Positions 63,774 through 64,000 of a DNA stretch of 64,000 nt are shown here, piece by piece. Position 1 is the first letter of the stretch, and each line of letters starts with the position of its first letter. The stretch lies in the NCBI RefSeq assembly GCF_000799735.1, contig NZ_JUHH01000001.1, positions 558,001 through 622,000 on the forward strand, in the 5' to 3' direction. This DNA comes from Methylotenera sp. G11 (GTDB taxonomy: Bacteria > Pseudomonadota > Gammaproteobacteria > Burkholderiales > Methylophilaceae). The notes beneath the pieces were generated by a model, which saw only the letters and a list, made by a program, of their open reading frames with translations, was not told the DNA's origin and did not search any database. The position numbers were made by a program, and so were the translations under genes.

Positions 63774-64000
63774 TCAGACGATGATTAATAAATAAATCAA
63801 TAAAAAATTCAAAATCAAGGAAAAAATAGCAATCCACTGCCATTTTACAAACCGTGCCCTGGCTACCAGGGGCGTTCTCGCAGGCGCCAGAATAGGCTTC
63901 AACTCACCATATTCAAGTGCCAGCAGCATTTCTTCTGCCGTTTCAAAACGGGATTCCGGGTTACGCGATACCGCTTTCAGGATAATATTTTCCAGCCAGT
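63774..64000 (-). CDS. C-terminus of a Ser/Thr protein kinase-like membrane protein (partial)
   Basis: 75 codons are open from the window edge to a TGA at 63774-63776. They begin WLENIILKAVSRNPESRFET and continue AEEMLLALEYGELKP, the pattern at the end of the kinase C-lobe. A basic stretch and a final membrane helix (IAIFSLILNFLLIYLLIIV) follow. Kinase or kinase/phosphatase genes of this type are common beside nitrate assimilation genes. The N-terminus lies outside the window. nirD starts 40 bp downstream. Confidence 0.7.
   Translation of the reverse strand, partial: WLENIILKAVSRNPESRFETAEEMLLALEYGELKPILAPARTPLVARARFVKWQWIAIFSLILNFLLIYLLIIV

Overview
The window looks like a chromosomal segment of a betaproteobacterium. 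The order Nitrosomonadales (Methylophilaceae-like) is plausible, but that is inference. The evidence is the gene content (RbgA/YlqF, Rep, Uup, ParE-ParC, NhaA), a two-gene cyanophycin synthetase locus with its partner ABC/DUF1854 genes, an assimilatory nitrate reductase, and a dense cyclic-di-GMP network. No phage, plasmid or insertion-sequence transposase is visible.

Layout. 1-4982: a truncated MASE1-PAS sensor gene, nhaA, a small BFD-type [2Fe-2S] protein, a PIN-like protein, a GT9 glycosyltransferase and tRNA-Lys(CTT). 5058-12819: a cyanophycin locus, with cphA and a C-terminally shortened cphA' on the minus strand, diverging from an ABC exporter and a DUF1854 gene. 13015-26707: a diguanylate cyclase, a methyltransferase, rbgA (its leader lies in a 248-bp inverted-repeat element), rep, uup and a GGDEF-EAL protein. 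24764-40795: a complete Lap-type adhesion system: lapD, lapG, a TolC-like outer-membrane factor, a 2067-residue RTX adhesin with seven 504-bp repeats, then lapC, lapB and a small conserved gene. A lytic transglycosylase lies among them.

40953-48255 is the most interesting region. A LuxR-type regulator is followed by a sigma70-like promoter, a class I c-di-GMP (GEMM-I) riboswitch and a seven-gene same-strand cluster: a winged-helix protein of unknown function, a Ras-like small GTPase, an ABC-ATPase/dual-specificity-phosphatase fusion, two Roadblock-like proteins, a ferredoxin-FNR-truncated globin fusion, and a VOC/PCP_red-like protein. I read this as a candidate undescribed GTPase-Roadblock signalling module with a redox or gas-sensing output, under c-di-GMP control.

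48330-57537: a methyltransferase, parC and parE, a small coiled-coil protein, an HD-GYP protein and a DUF4118-PAS-GGDEF cyclase. 57625-64000: a TonB-dependent receptor, nasA, nirD and the C-terminus of a protein kinase. A dispersed repeat, also found at 19265-19499, is inserted between nirD and nasA.

How the parts fit: at least three GGDEF enzymes, one EAL enzyme and one HD-GYP protein could set c-di-GMP levels. LapD would read that level to restrain the periplasmic protease LapG and keep the adhesin on the surface. The riboswitch would read the same signal to set expression of the GTPase cluster.
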